NCBI GenBank assembly: GCA_943325655.2
Contig: CALPQG020000216.1
Location: 1 to 5,351 of the forward strand
Direction of reading: 5' to 3'
Length of the DNA: 5,351 nucleotides
Source: Bifidobacterium breve
GTDB lineage: Bacteria; Bacteroidota; Bacteroidia; Cytophagales; UBA9547
Program-made: the position numbers and the translations under genes
Notes under the pieces: model-generated
Databases searched by the model: none
Seen by the model: the letters and a program-made list of their open reading frames with translations, nothing else
Told to the model about the DNA's origin: nothing
Part shown: piece after piece, positions 1-5,351 of the stretch
How the letters are laid out: each line of letters starts with the position of its first letter
How positions within the stretch are numbered: position 1 is the first letter of the stretch

Positions 1-211
1 CTGTCGAAATAGTTAAGAGCCAAACTAAACGTCCAACCAAATTTTAATTGTCAAATTTCAGTAAAAGTCAACTGTGTTAAATTGTCGTCTTTCTGTTTAA
101 TGTGCGGCTTTCTATAGTTGCAGGTAACGAATATGTATACACAAGTTTATCTAAAACTTATGTATATATCTCGTATGTGATTGCGTACTTTTCAATATTA
201 CTCATAAATTC
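1..211. other. Non-coding region downstream of the recombinase gene
   Basis: I find no convincing coding region here on either strand. The stretch is AT-rich and lies past the stop codon of the recombinase gene (minus strand). It contains a long imperfect inverted repeat (133-169) and a slightly GC-richer patch at about 100-129 ending in GTAACG. It may be the flank of a mobile insertion or an attachment region, but nothing in the window proves that. Confidence 0.5.
133..169. repeat. Long imperfect inverted repeat (hairpin) beside the recombinase gene
   Basis: Bases 133-148 can pair with 154-169 around a 5-base loop. The 16-position stem has one mismatch (C142/A160) and one G-T position (135/167). 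The core arms read ACTT-x-TGTATA and its complement. The stem is too AT-rich, and has no clean T-tract, to be a convincing intrinsic terminator, although it lies 43 bases past the recombinase stop. An alternative role is a binding or crossover site for the adjacent recombinase, since such sites are commonly short inverted repeats. That role is inferred from position only. Confidence 0.55.
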
Positions 212-1852
212 TCAAATATCCAATTGGTCCAAAGGCGAAACTATTTGGTCAAAACCCTTGGTAGTAACGTGGGTATAAATCTCCGTGGTTTTGGAACTCG
301 CATGGCCCAATAGCGTTTGAATGTAACGCAAATCGGTGCCAGCTTCTAATAAGTGTGTTGCAAAACTATGCCTCAAGGTATGTACGGTTGCTTTTTTCTG
401 TATGCCCGATAGTTTTAAGGCTGTCCTGAAAATTGCCTGAATACTACCTACCGAATATTGCCCTCCATTTTGACCTTCGAATAACCAAACTTTAGGCTTA
501 AATGCTTTGAAATACAAGCGCAAATTAAGCAACGTTTTCTTGGCCAGAAGGGTGTATCGGTCTTTCTTACCTTTACCTTCGGTGATTTTTATTTGCATCC
601 TATTGCTATCAATGTCGCAAATTTTCAAATTGGTAGCCTCGCTAATCCTTAATCCGCAGGAATAAATGGTCATTAAAATTACTTTGTGTTTCAAATTCTC
701 AATTTTTGAAAACAAAAGCACCACTTCTTCTACACTCAACACGGTTGGTAAGGTATGTTCAACATTGGGGCGTTCCAAAAAATAAAACTTTCTTTGACCA
801 CCCAATACCCGTTCATAATAAAATTTTATGGCATTTATTGCCTGATTCTGATACGAACTCGACATCTTCCTTTCTATTACCAAATAGCGTACATAAGCAA
901 TAATCAGATGCTCATCAATTTTATCGATTTCATGCGAGGCATAAAAATTAATAAATTCTTCAAAATGTCCCTTATACGTCTTAATGGTGTTTTTACTGTA
1001 CCTCAACTCAGTTAACTTCAAGATAAATTCTTCAGGAACAGGCCTGTAATTCACAATGTCATAAGGCGTAATCTTTGGTTTTTTATCCTCTATGATGGCT
1101 TCTTCTTGTACAATAGCATTCAATTGTAACCTCTCCATGTGTTGTAATAAAGTAGTCATTATCTGTTCGGAAAAAGGTATTGTCCACCATTTGTTTTTGC
1201 TATCCCAACTGTGAAAAGGAAATGTTTTGATAACTTTTGATAGTTCAATATGATAGCTGAAAATTAATTTTACTCTCCCAGTTATTGTTTTAATAAGTAA
1301 TACTTCATTTTTATGAATGACTATTGCTTGCTTTGCGGCATCACTAGTTGCAATATCATCATGAATTTGTAAGTGCGTAATTCTTTCTTTAAAATATTCT
1401 TTGATAATATCAAGATTACCAGGATAGTGAGGTATAATCCAGGCAAACAATTTGTGGTCCCACCTGCTATAACGTATACTAGTTAAAAACTTGGTATCGA
1501 CAGCATTTTTAGGCAATTTTACAATTATTCTTTTTGCAATTACTTCAATTGCTACGCCATGTTTAGAAAATTCATTGGAGGTAATGGGAACAAAATTAAG
1601 GGTTGTCTCTTTGAGCAATAATGGATTGTTTGATACTTCCATTGATCTTGCAGCATTATCATATTTCAACGCAGGAAACAATAGTAGTAATTGGCTAAAA
1701 GCTTGTTTCGAATATGGAATATGCCAAGACTTCAGTGTCTTACTCCACTGAGCGTCATCAATTTGTTTAATTACAGCTTGAATTGCCTGGTTGTAAGGAA
1801 AATCCACCTTAATACGATTTTCCCCATTATGAGAAATTTTGGAAGCATACAT
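212..1852 (-). CDS. Tyrosine recombinase/integrase with three N-terminal HARP-like repeats
   Basis: This is a site-specific tyrosine recombinase of 546 aa, far longer than the ~300 aa of XerC/XerD. The C-terminal part (about 275-546) has a core-binding SAM-like domain (275-360) and a catalytic domain (370-540). Its complete catalytic set is R402 (GLRISE), K427 (GKGKKDR), H491/R494 (HTLRHS), H517 (LLGH) and nucleophile Y526 (EIYTH). It ends in SPLD, as integron integrases often do, but it lacks the ~20-residue insert of IntI before HTLRHS. The N-terminal 240 residues carry three ungapped repeats (residues 14-46, 109-141, 194-226), each with W-x6-W-x-I-P. They resemble the HARP module of SMARCAL1-type annealing helicases; that identity is by motif only. 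The ATG at 1852 has no Shine-Dalgarno, as is usual in Bacteroidota, and begins shortly before repeat 1. No partner genes are adjacent. The role could be integration, cassette exchange or inversion; the substrate is unknown. Confidence 0.93.
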   Translation of the reverse strand: MYASKISHNGENRIKVDFPYNQAIQAVIKQIDDAQWSKTLKSWHIPYSKQAFSQLLLLFPALKYDNAARSMEVSNNPLLLKETTLNFVPITSNEFSKHGVAIEVIAKRIIVKLPKNAVDTKFLTSIRYSRWDHKLFAWIIPHYPGNLDIIKEYFKERITHLQIHDDIATSDAAKQAIVIHKNEVLLIKTITGRVKLIFSYHIELSKVIKTFPFHSWDSKNKWWTIPFSEQIMTTLLQHMERLQLNAIVQEEAIIEDKKPKITPYDIVNYRPVPEEFILKLTELRYSKNTIKTYKGHFEEFINFYASHEIDKIDEHLIIAYVRYLVIERKMSSSYQNQAINAIKFYYERVLGGQRKFYFLERPNVEHTLPTVLSVEEVVLLFSKIENLKHKVILMTIYSCGLRISEATNLKICDIDSNRMQIKITEGKGKKDRYTLLAKKTLLNLRLYFKAFKPKVWLFEGQNGGQYSVGSIQAIFRTALKLSGIQKKATVHTLRHSFATHLLEAGTDLRYIQTLLGHASSKTTEIYTHVTTKGFDQIVSPLDQLDI

Positions 1853-1927
1853 AAAATAATAAGTTTAAAATTTGAGTATACAGTCCAAATAAGAACAGTA
1901 TGCTTGGTAGGTAAAAACAAAATGTTT

Positions 1928-1968
1928 AAAAAATCCCAAAGCCCAATTGCTAACAATGGGCCTTAGGG
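1928..1968 (-). terminator. Intrinsic terminator of the Fe-S oxidoreductase operon
   Basis: Read on the minus strand, bases 1968-1954 (CCCTAAGGCCCATTG) pair with 1949-1935 (CAATTGGGCTTTGGG) across a 4-base loop, with one mismatch and two single-base bulges. The stem is followed by A and six T (1934-1928). It lies 46 bases past the stop of the CCG-domain gene and ahead of the recombinase start, so it should insulate the recombinase from read-through. Confidence 0.75.
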
Positions 1969-2013
1969 AAGTTCTTAATCAATGTAACGCACGTTATATT
2001 TCGTCAGTAAAAA

Positions 2014-2790
2014 TTACATAAACTTGGCTACCAGTTCAGCCAAATCCATCACGGCAATGCTGGCTTCTTTTTCTTTGTTTTTTACGCCGTCGCTCATCAT
2101 GGTCATACAAAATGGACACGCAGTAGCGATGGTGGTCGCTCCCGTTTCTATGGCTTCTTCAGTACGTTCCACATTGATGTCTTTGTTGCCTTTTTCGGGT
2201 TCTTTGAACATTTGTCCACCTCCTGCACCACAGCATAAACCTTTGGATTTTGACCTTTTCATTTCTACCAAAGAAATGTCTAAGGCTTCAAGTACTTCCC
2301 TTGGGGCATCGTAAATATTATTGGCCCTGCCCAAATAACAAGAATCGTGGTAAGTGATTTTTTTGCCTTTAAATTCTCCACCACCCTGTAAATTTATTTT
2401 GCCTTGGTTCAGCAATTCCTGCAGCAATTCGGAATGGTGAATCACTTCATAATTGCCTCCAAGTATAGGATATTCATTTTTGATGGTATTGAAACAATGC
2501 GGACAAGCCGTCACGATTTTTTTGATGCCATAACCGTTCAGCACTTCAATATTACTCATGGCCTGCATCTGAAACAAAAAGTCATTTCCAGCCCTTCTCG
2601 CCGGGTCTCCGGTACAGCTTTCTTCCGTACCCAAAACGGCAAAGCTCATTCCTACTTTATCCAATATTTTACAAATCGCCAAAGTCACACTTTTGTACCT
2701 GTCATCAAATGAGCCCGCACAACCAACCCAAAAAAGTATTTCCGGTTGTTCCCCTTTTGCAGCAAATGCTGCCATTGTCATGATGTTCAT
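2014..2790 (-). CDS. (Fe-S)-binding CCG-domain protein, HdrB/GlpC-like subunit
   Basis: This is a 258-aa soluble protein with two cysteine-rich CCG domains, as in heterodisulfide reductase HdrB/HdrD, GlpC and LutA. Domain 1 has C24, C59 and C96-P-H-C99. The second position reads SCTGDPARR, with a single Cys where the full motif has CC; I recall this as common in the family. Domain 2 has the complete motif: C151, C186-C187-G and C225-P-F-C228. In HdrB, CCG motifs hold noncubane [4Fe-4S] clusters. It lies 111 bases downstream of the membrane ferredoxin-type gene in the same direction and is followed by a strong terminator, so the two probably form one operon. In fused homologues these CCG domains follow the cytochrome b and ferredoxin parts, so this is likely the catalytic half that accepts electrons from a soluble donor, perhaps ETF. 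The start at 2790 is the furthest upstream; ATGs at residues 4 and 6 are also possible. Confidence 0.9.
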   Translation of the reverse strand: MNIMTMAAFAAKGEQPEILFWVGCAGSFDDRYKSVTLAICKILDKVGMSFAVLGTEESCTGDPARRAGNDFLFQMQAMSNIEVLNGYGIKKIVTACPHCFNTIKNEYPILGGNYEVIHHSELLQELLNQGKINLQGGGEFKGKKITYHDSCYLGRANNIYDAPREVLEALDISLVEMKRSKSKGLCCGAGGGQMFKEPEKGNKDINVERTEEAIETGATTIATACPFCMTMMSDGVKNKEKEASIAVMDLAELVAKFM

Positions 2791-2799
2791 CTTGTGCTA

Positions 2800-2825
2800 A
2801 TTTTAAATTTTTGATTTTAAATTTT
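2800..2825. repeat. Direct repeat of ATTTTAAATTTT in the operon spacer
   Basis: Two perfect copies of the 12-mer ATTTTAAATTTT (2800-2811 and 2814-2825) are separated by TG. They lie just upstream of the start of the CCG-domain gene, so the minus-strand transcript has an unstructured A/U-rich leader. This may help translation initiation in an organism without Shine-Dalgarno sequences, or may be low-complexity spacer. Confidence 0.6.
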
Positions 2826-2872
2826 AATTCTCCCTTTCAATTGGTTTCAGGTGAAAATTTAGCATTATTTTT

Positions 2873-2907
2873 ACTAAACACTAAACACCCAACACTCATC
2901 ACTATTC
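2873..2907. repeat. Degenerate 7-bp tandem repeat (ACTAAAC-like)
   Basis: There are five consecutive 7-base units: ACTAAAC, ACTAAAC, ACCCAAC, ACTCATC, ACTATTC. The first two are identical and the rest drift; the last unit runs over the stop codon (TAG, minus strand) of the membrane Fe-S gene. On the coding strand this reads as GTGTTTAGTGTTTAG-type spacer, a simple-sequence style that I recognise from Bacteroidota intergenic DNA. Its function is unknown. Confidence 0.6.
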
Positions 2908-4215
2908 CTCTTTCTTTGCCCAATTGAACCTCTCCGTCGGAGCAAACTTCCAAGGTGCCATATTGTTTTCCAGGTTCGAAAACATATTATTCCAGGAAGC
3001 AGGAGCTTTAGATTCTTCCATGATCATGAACTTTCTTAAATCCATAATGATACTTAATGGATCAATGTTTACCGGGCAGGCATCCACACAAGCGTTACAA
3101 GTAGTGCAGGCAAGCAACTCTTCCTGGGAAATGTAGTTGCTGTACAAAGTTTTACCATCGTCTTGGAAACTGCCGTTTTTATCGATATTGGCACCGATTT
3201 CTTCCATCCTGTCGCGCGTGTCCATCATGATTTTTCTTGGGGACAACTTTTTACCGGTAATGTTCGCAGGACAAACGGATGAACAGCGCCCACATTCTGT
3301 ACAAGTATAGGCTTCCATCAATTGTTTCCACGTAAGGTCAGGAACATCTTTTGCCCCAAAACGACCTGCGGGTGCAGCAGCATTTTCGGCTTCTGTCAAG
3401 GGTAAGTTCAACATCAGTTTCACTTCTTTGGTTACCTCGGGCATGTTTTTAAATTGTCCGGCAGGTAATAAATTGGAGAAATAGGTATTCGGGAATGCTA
3501 GGATAATGTGCAGGTGTTTGGAATAAGGAAGGTAATTGGCAAATGCCAACACGCCCAAAATATGAAACCACCAGGCCCCCCTTTCAATAAAAATCAAACT
3601 TCCTGCCGACAAGTGATCTATGAATGGTACCAGATGACTGCTGATTAAAAATGAACCTGTTTGTGTATAATGTCCAAGACCTTTTGCCTGAAGCGATAAG
3701 TCTGCCGCATTCATCCATAAAAAAGCGGACATCAATAATATTTCAGCAACCAAAATAATGTTCGCATCAGTTCTTGGAGCAGTGGACATTTCTGAAAACC
3801 AAAATCTTTTTATTTTTAAAACATTTCTTCTCACGTAGAATATGACGCAGGCAATAATGATGGTAATGGCGAAAAACTCAAAGATGTTTACCATAAAATG
3901 GTAGCTGTTTCCAAGAAATTTGAGTAAAACGCGGTGTGTTCCGAACAAACCATCAATGATTATTTCAAGCATTTCAATATTTACAATCAAAAAACCCAGG
4001 TATACAAACAAGTGCAACAAGGCAACCAATGGACGGTCGAACATCTTCTGTTGACCGAAGGCAATGAATATCATTTTTTTAAACCTTTCTCCTTGATTAC
4101 CTGTGGTTTCGAAGGCTTTTCCGAGGTTAATATTTCGCCTAATTTTAACAATATTATTAAAAACAAAGTACGCTGCAACCGCCAAACAGGCGAAGAATAT
4201 CATTGAAGAAACCAT
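2902..4215 (-). CDS. Membrane cytochrome b/4Fe-4S ferredoxin-type oxidoreductase subunit
   Basis: This is a 437-aa membrane electron-transfer protein. The N-terminal half resembles the NarI/HdrE-type cytochrome b domain, with about five hydrophobic segments (near residues 3-21, 64-88, 106-127, 152-170, 213-230). Histidines H68, H106, H218 and H234/H236 lie in or next to them and are candidate heme ligands. The C-terminal half carries two [4Fe-4S] ferredoxin motifs, C305-x2-C308-x2-C311-x3-C315-P and C370-x2-C373-x2-C376-x3-C380-P. This equals the front half of the ~700-aa fused membrane Fe-S oxidoreductases (cytochrome b, ferredoxin, CCG, CCG) implicated as ETF:menaquinone oxidoreductases. 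The CCG half is encoded separately just downstream. The likely role is moving electrons between CCG clusters and the quinone pool. The donor is an inference, as no etf genes are visible. The ATG at 4215 precedes a hydrophobic segment; an ATG at residue 5 is an alternative. It is divergent from tRNA-Phe, with 102 bases between them. Confidence 0.9.
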   Translation of the reverse strand: MVSSMIFFACLAVAAYFVFNNIVKIRRNINLGKAFETTGNQGERFKKMIFIAFGQQKMFDRPLVALLHLFVYLGFLIVNIEMLEIIIDGLFGTHRVLLKFLGNSYHFMVNIFEFFAITIIIACVIFYVRRNVLKIKRFWFSEMSTAPRTDANIILVAEILLMSAFLWMNAADLSLQAKGLGHYTQTGSFLISSHLVPFIDHLSAGSLIFIERGAWWFHILGVLAFANYLPYSKHLHIILAFPNTYFSNLLPAGQFKNMPEVTKEVKLMLNLPLTEAENAAAPAGRFGAKDVPDLTWKQLMEAYTCTECGRCSSVCPANITGKKLSPRKIMMDTRDRMEEIGANIDKNGSFQDDGKTLYSNYISQEELLACTTCNACVDACPVNIDPLSIIMDLRKFMIMEESKAPASWNNMFSNLENNMAPWKFAPTERFNWAKKEE

Positions 4216-4275
4216 AACTTCTGAATTTATGTATAAATTATTTTCGAATTTATTTTAAATTATCTGCATTTACTA

Positions 4276-4305
4276 TTGTATAAGTAAACTTTATTCCTAC
4301 ATTTG
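4276..4305 (+). promoter_or_regulatory. Bacteroidota-type promoter of tRNA-Phe
   Basis: TTG at 4276-4278 (-33 element) and TACATTTG at 4298-4305 (-7 element, consensus TAnnTTTG) are separated by 19 bases. This matches the primary sigma factor promoter described for Bacteroidetes. The predicted transcription start is only a few bases before the tRNA 5' end at 4318, giving a very short leader. Confidence 0.75.
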
Positions 4306-4317
4306 CAATCCCAAGTC

Positions 4318-4390
4318 GGTGATGTAGCTCAGTCGGTAGAGCAAAGGACTGAAAATCCTTGTGTCGATGGTTCGATTCCATTCATCACCA
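4318..4390 (+). tRNA. tRNA-Phe (anticodon GAA)
   Basis: A 73-nt complete cloverleaf. The acceptor stem is GGTGATG (4318-4324) with CATCACC (4383-4389) and discriminator A4390. The D-stem is GCTC/GAGC. The anticodon stem AAGGA/TCCTT encloses loop CTGAAAA, with anticodon GAA at 4351-4353 (Phe). The variable loop has 5 nt. The T-stem GATGG/CCATT (one G-T pair) encloses loop TTCGATT. The 3' CCA is not encoded (CTT follows), so it must be added after transcription. It is a single tRNA with its own promoter and terminator. Confidence 0.97.
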
Positions 4391-4395
4391 CTTTT

Positions 4396-4429
4396 AAAAT
4401 CCTGAACCCATAAAGTTCAGGATTTTTTT
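4396..4429 (+). terminator. Intrinsic terminator of tRNA-Phe
   Basis: AAAATCCTGAAC (4396-4407) pairs perfectly with GTTCAGGATTTT (4415-4426) around a 7-base loop. The right arm runs into a seven-T tract (4423-4429). It begins 6 bases after the tRNA 3' end, so it terminates the tRNA transcript. Confidence 0.9.
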
Positions 4430-4440
4430 GTTTTGTTTTA

Positions 4441-4454
4441 ACCTGTACGCAGGT
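4441..4454. repeat. Short perfect hairpin ACCTG-TACG-CAGGT
   Basis: A 5-bp perfect stem with a 4-base loop lies between the two terminators. It has no T-tract of its own, and no role can be assigned; it may be chance. Confidence 0.3.
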
Positions 4455-4470
4455 GTTAAGATATGGTTAT

Positions 4471-4517
4471 AAAAAAAGAAATGGCTTAAGATATTTAAAT
4501 CTTAAGCCATTTTTTTT
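4471..4517. terminator. Bidirectional terminator between tRNA-Phe and the convergent membrane gene
   Basis: A 14-bp perfect stem (4479-4492 with 4499-4512, core ATGGCTTAAGAT) has a 6-base loop. On the plus strand it is followed by a T run ending at 4517. On the minus strand the A run at 4471-4477 becomes seven T. It therefore serves as a back-up for the tRNA transcript and as the terminator of the 181-aa membrane protein gene, whose stop lies 26 bases away. Confidence 0.9.
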
Positions 4518-4537
4518 ATATTTTAGTAATACCAATC

Positions 4538-5083
4538 TTATGAATTAAAATACCCGTTACCGTACACGGAATGTTTTTTGATATTAAGCCTTACTAAAGG
4601 GTAGATGATTGCTAAAATTAGCACTATAAAGGACAGGGGGAGTATCCAGTCAAAGTCTCGGGTGGCGCTTACCTGGTCTTGGTAATTGATCACCAACAAG
4701 GCAAACAGAAACAAGGCACTCAACAAATTGATCAAGCCAGAAAATACCATCACCCAGTTTTTAAGTAATGCCCTCACCACCAATACTTTTTCAGTAGTTT
4801 CGGTCCAGAAGGCTGCATTGGGAATTAACAACAGGCTTTTAGGTAATTTGTTAAGCGTTGCCCCTAAAACGGTCATTACAATGTTGATAAGACTCACAAA
4901 TCCAATAACATAGTAAAACGCAACTTCTTTGGTAAGGTAAATGTCTTCAGTACCATACACATGTTTGTTGAGCTTTATGTCCACAATTTGAGGCCAGTAG
5001 AAATAAGCGGCGAAAAGCGTTGCAAAAAACAACAACAAGGACAAGAACCAAAAGAATTTCACGAATCTACTAATAACCACCAT
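4538..5083 (-). CDS. Uncharacterised four-helix membrane protein, 181 aa
   Basis: I do not recognise a named gene. The protein has four strongly hydrophobic segments, at about residues 10-29, 54-78, 108-133 and 146-166, and a basic C-terminal tail ending HSVYGNGYFNS. The loop after helix 1 (WPQIVDIKLNKHVYG, then a YLTKE stretch) recalls the P-x-H-x-x-x-G-x-x-D pattern of DUF1648/SdpI-like membrane proteins. A PNAAFW motif at residues 88-93 recalls the PNxxYW of some of those proteins. This is weak resemblance only. The ATG at 5083 has an A-rich upstream stretch instead of a Shine-Dalgarno. The gene stands alone: it converges on tRNA-Phe, ends in a shared terminator, and has a possible TAnnTTTG promoter element 40 bases upstream. 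Its real coding status is supported by length, membrane pattern and the precise terminator. Confidence 0.82.
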   Translation of the reverse strand: MVVISRFVKFFWFLSLLLFFATLFAAYFYWPQIVDIKLNKHVYGTEDIYLTKEVAFYYVIGFVSLINIVMTVLGATLNKLPKSLLLIPNAAFWTETTEKVLVVRALLKNWVMVFSGLINLLSALFLFALLVINYQDQVSATRDFDWILPLSFIVLILAIIYPLVRLNIKKHSVYGNGYFNS

Positions 5084-5122
5084 GTTGTTTATCTTTTTTA
5101 AAGGCTAAGGAATTTTAGAAAT

Positions 5123-5130
5123 CAAAATTA
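5123..5130 (-). promoter_or_regulatory. Possible -7 promoter element of the membrane protein gene
   Basis: TAATTTTG on the minus strand (bases 5130 to 5123) fits the Bacteroidota -7 consensus TAnnTTTG and lies 40 bases before the ATG at 5083, a sensible leader length. No clear TTTG -33 element is seen at the expected distance, so the call is tentative. Confidence 0.35.
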
Positions 5131-5181
5131 AGAAGTATTCTTCAGTCATCATACTAATTTATTGATTTTTAACGGCAAGGG

Positions 5182-5201
5182 CCCATTGGTAACTCAATGG
5201 G
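5182..5201. repeat. Hairpin CCCATTG-loop-CAATGGG
   Basis: A perfect 7-bp stem (5182-5188 with 5195-5201) has a 6-base loop, GTAACT. No T-tract follows directly on either strand. The sequence closely resembles the terminator hairpin at 1935-1968 read on the minus strand (both AAGG, CCCATTG, a TAG/TAA loop, AAT-TGGG). The two may be copies of one small dispersed repeat. Confidence 0.5.
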
Positions 5202-5202
5202 A

Positions 5203-5351
5203 TCAGGGCAAACGCATTAAAATAATTAGAATAAAAAATTCAATATAAAAAGCCTCATCCCAACGCTCGTAACCTTCGCACTCTCGTGCTCGCTTATAAA
5301 GGAAAAGGGCTTTAAATCCCGATGAAATCATCATTATTTTTTTAAAACGAA
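5203..5351 (-). CDS. Doubtful small ORF, possibly a C-terminal fragment running off the window
   Basis: The minus-strand frame is open from the window edge to a TGA at 5205-5203. If it starts inside the window, at the ATG at 5334, it would encode 43 aa. It reads through a polar section (YKRARECEGYERWDEAFY) into a hydrophobic tail. The perfect hairpin at 5182-5201 lies right after its stop. I recognise no domain, and the same bases form a repeat-like block, so it may well be a repeat that happens to be open. Confidence 0.15.
   Translation of the reverse strand, partial: RFKKIMMISSGFKALFLYKRARECEGYERWDEAFYIEFFILIILMRLP
5247..5313. repeat. GC-richer palindromic block with nested inverted repeats
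   Basis: Outer arms AAAGCC (5249-5254) and GGCTTT (5308-5313) enclose a GC-richer core. The core contains a GCAC-TCTC-GTGC hairpin (5278-5289) and repeated ACGAG-like words on the minus strand. It stands out against very AT-rich surroundings. It resembles a REP- or MITE-like intergenic repeat; a second copy is not present in this window, so repeat status is an inference from structure. Confidence 0.35.

Noticed and set aside
133..169. The palindrome as an intrinsic terminator of the recombinase gene
   Set aside because: The stem is almost all A/T and no T-tract follows it on the minus strand, so it would be a weak terminator; I list it as an inverted repeat instead.
706..1015. Plus-strand open frames inside the recombinase gene
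   Set aside because: They lie antisense to a gene with a full set of catalytic residues and show no domain or initiation context of their own.
212..1852. Calling the recombinase a classical integron integrase (IntI) because it ends in SPLD and has HTLRHSFATHLLEAG
   Set aside because: The extra ~20-residue IntI-specific segment before HTLRHS is missing, the N-terminus is a different repeat domain, and no attC with the GTTRRRY core is visible.
1771..1956. Minus-strand 61-aa frame overlapping the recombinase start
   Set aside because: It runs through the operon terminator hairpin and out of frame into the recombinase gene, and its hydrophobic look follows from AT-rich codons.
2024..2712. Plus-strand frames antisense to the CCG-domain gene
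   Set aside because: The minus-strand protein has ordered cysteine motifs across this stretch; the plus frames are shadows.
3934..4206. Plus-strand 90-aa frame near the start of the membrane Fe-S gene
   Set aside because: It is antisense to membrane segments of the real gene, with no promoter or recognisable motif.
4318..4390. tRNA-Phe as the integration site of the recombinase element
   Set aside because: The recombinase is about 2.5 kb away with an intact housekeeping-type operon between them, and no duplicated tRNA 3' end is visible near the recombinase.
1..5351. CRISPR array or defence island
   Set aside because: There are no regularly spaced direct repeats with unique spacers, and no cas, toxin-antitoxin or nuclease genes besides the recombinase.

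Overview
The window looks like chromosomal DNA of a member of the Bacteroidota, perhaps from the Chitinophagales, Cytophagales or Sphingobacteriales; the exact group is inference. The basis is AT-rich intergenic DNA, starts without a Shine-Dalgarno sequence, two TAnnTTTG-type -7 promoter elements (one with a TTG 19 bases upstream), heptameric ACTAAAC-like spacer repeats, and a split membrane Fe-S/CCG oxidoreductase gene pair of a kind known in this phylum.

Layout from left to right. Bases 1-211 hold no gene but contain a long imperfect inverted repeat just beyond the 3' end of a tyrosine recombinase gene. Bases 212-1852 (minus) encode that recombinase, 546 aa with a full catalytic set. Its N-terminal ~240 residues carry three copies of a W-x6-W-x-I-P repeat that I read as HARP-like. 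Bases 1928-1968 form the terminator of the next operon. Bases 2014-2790 and 2902-4215 (both minus, transcribed from right to left) encode a two-CCG-domain HdrB/GlpC-like protein and a membrane cytochrome b/ferredoxin-type protein. Together they match the two halves of a membrane Fe-S oxidoreductase of the ETF:menaquinone oxidoreductase type. Divergent from them, at 4318-4390 (plus), is tRNA-Phe(GAA) with a textbook Bacteroidota promoter and a terminator. A second, bidirectional terminator at 4471-4517 separates it from a convergent 181-aa four-helix membrane protein (4538-5083, minus). The right end (5084-5351) contains hairpins and a short GC-richer repeat-like block, readable as the tail of a doubtful small ORF.

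The Fe-S pair probably works as one complex. Electrons from a soluble flavoprotein would pass through CCG-bound and ferredoxin-type clusters to hemes in the membrane and then to menaquinone. The tRNA is housekeeping. The recombinase is the accessory gene and the most unusual object here: a site-specific recombinase fused to three putative branched-DNA-binding repeats, next to a DNA palindrome and flanked by GTAACG-containing sequences. This suggests a mobile or cassette-type system acting on structured DNA. That is a hypothesis, not a demonstration.
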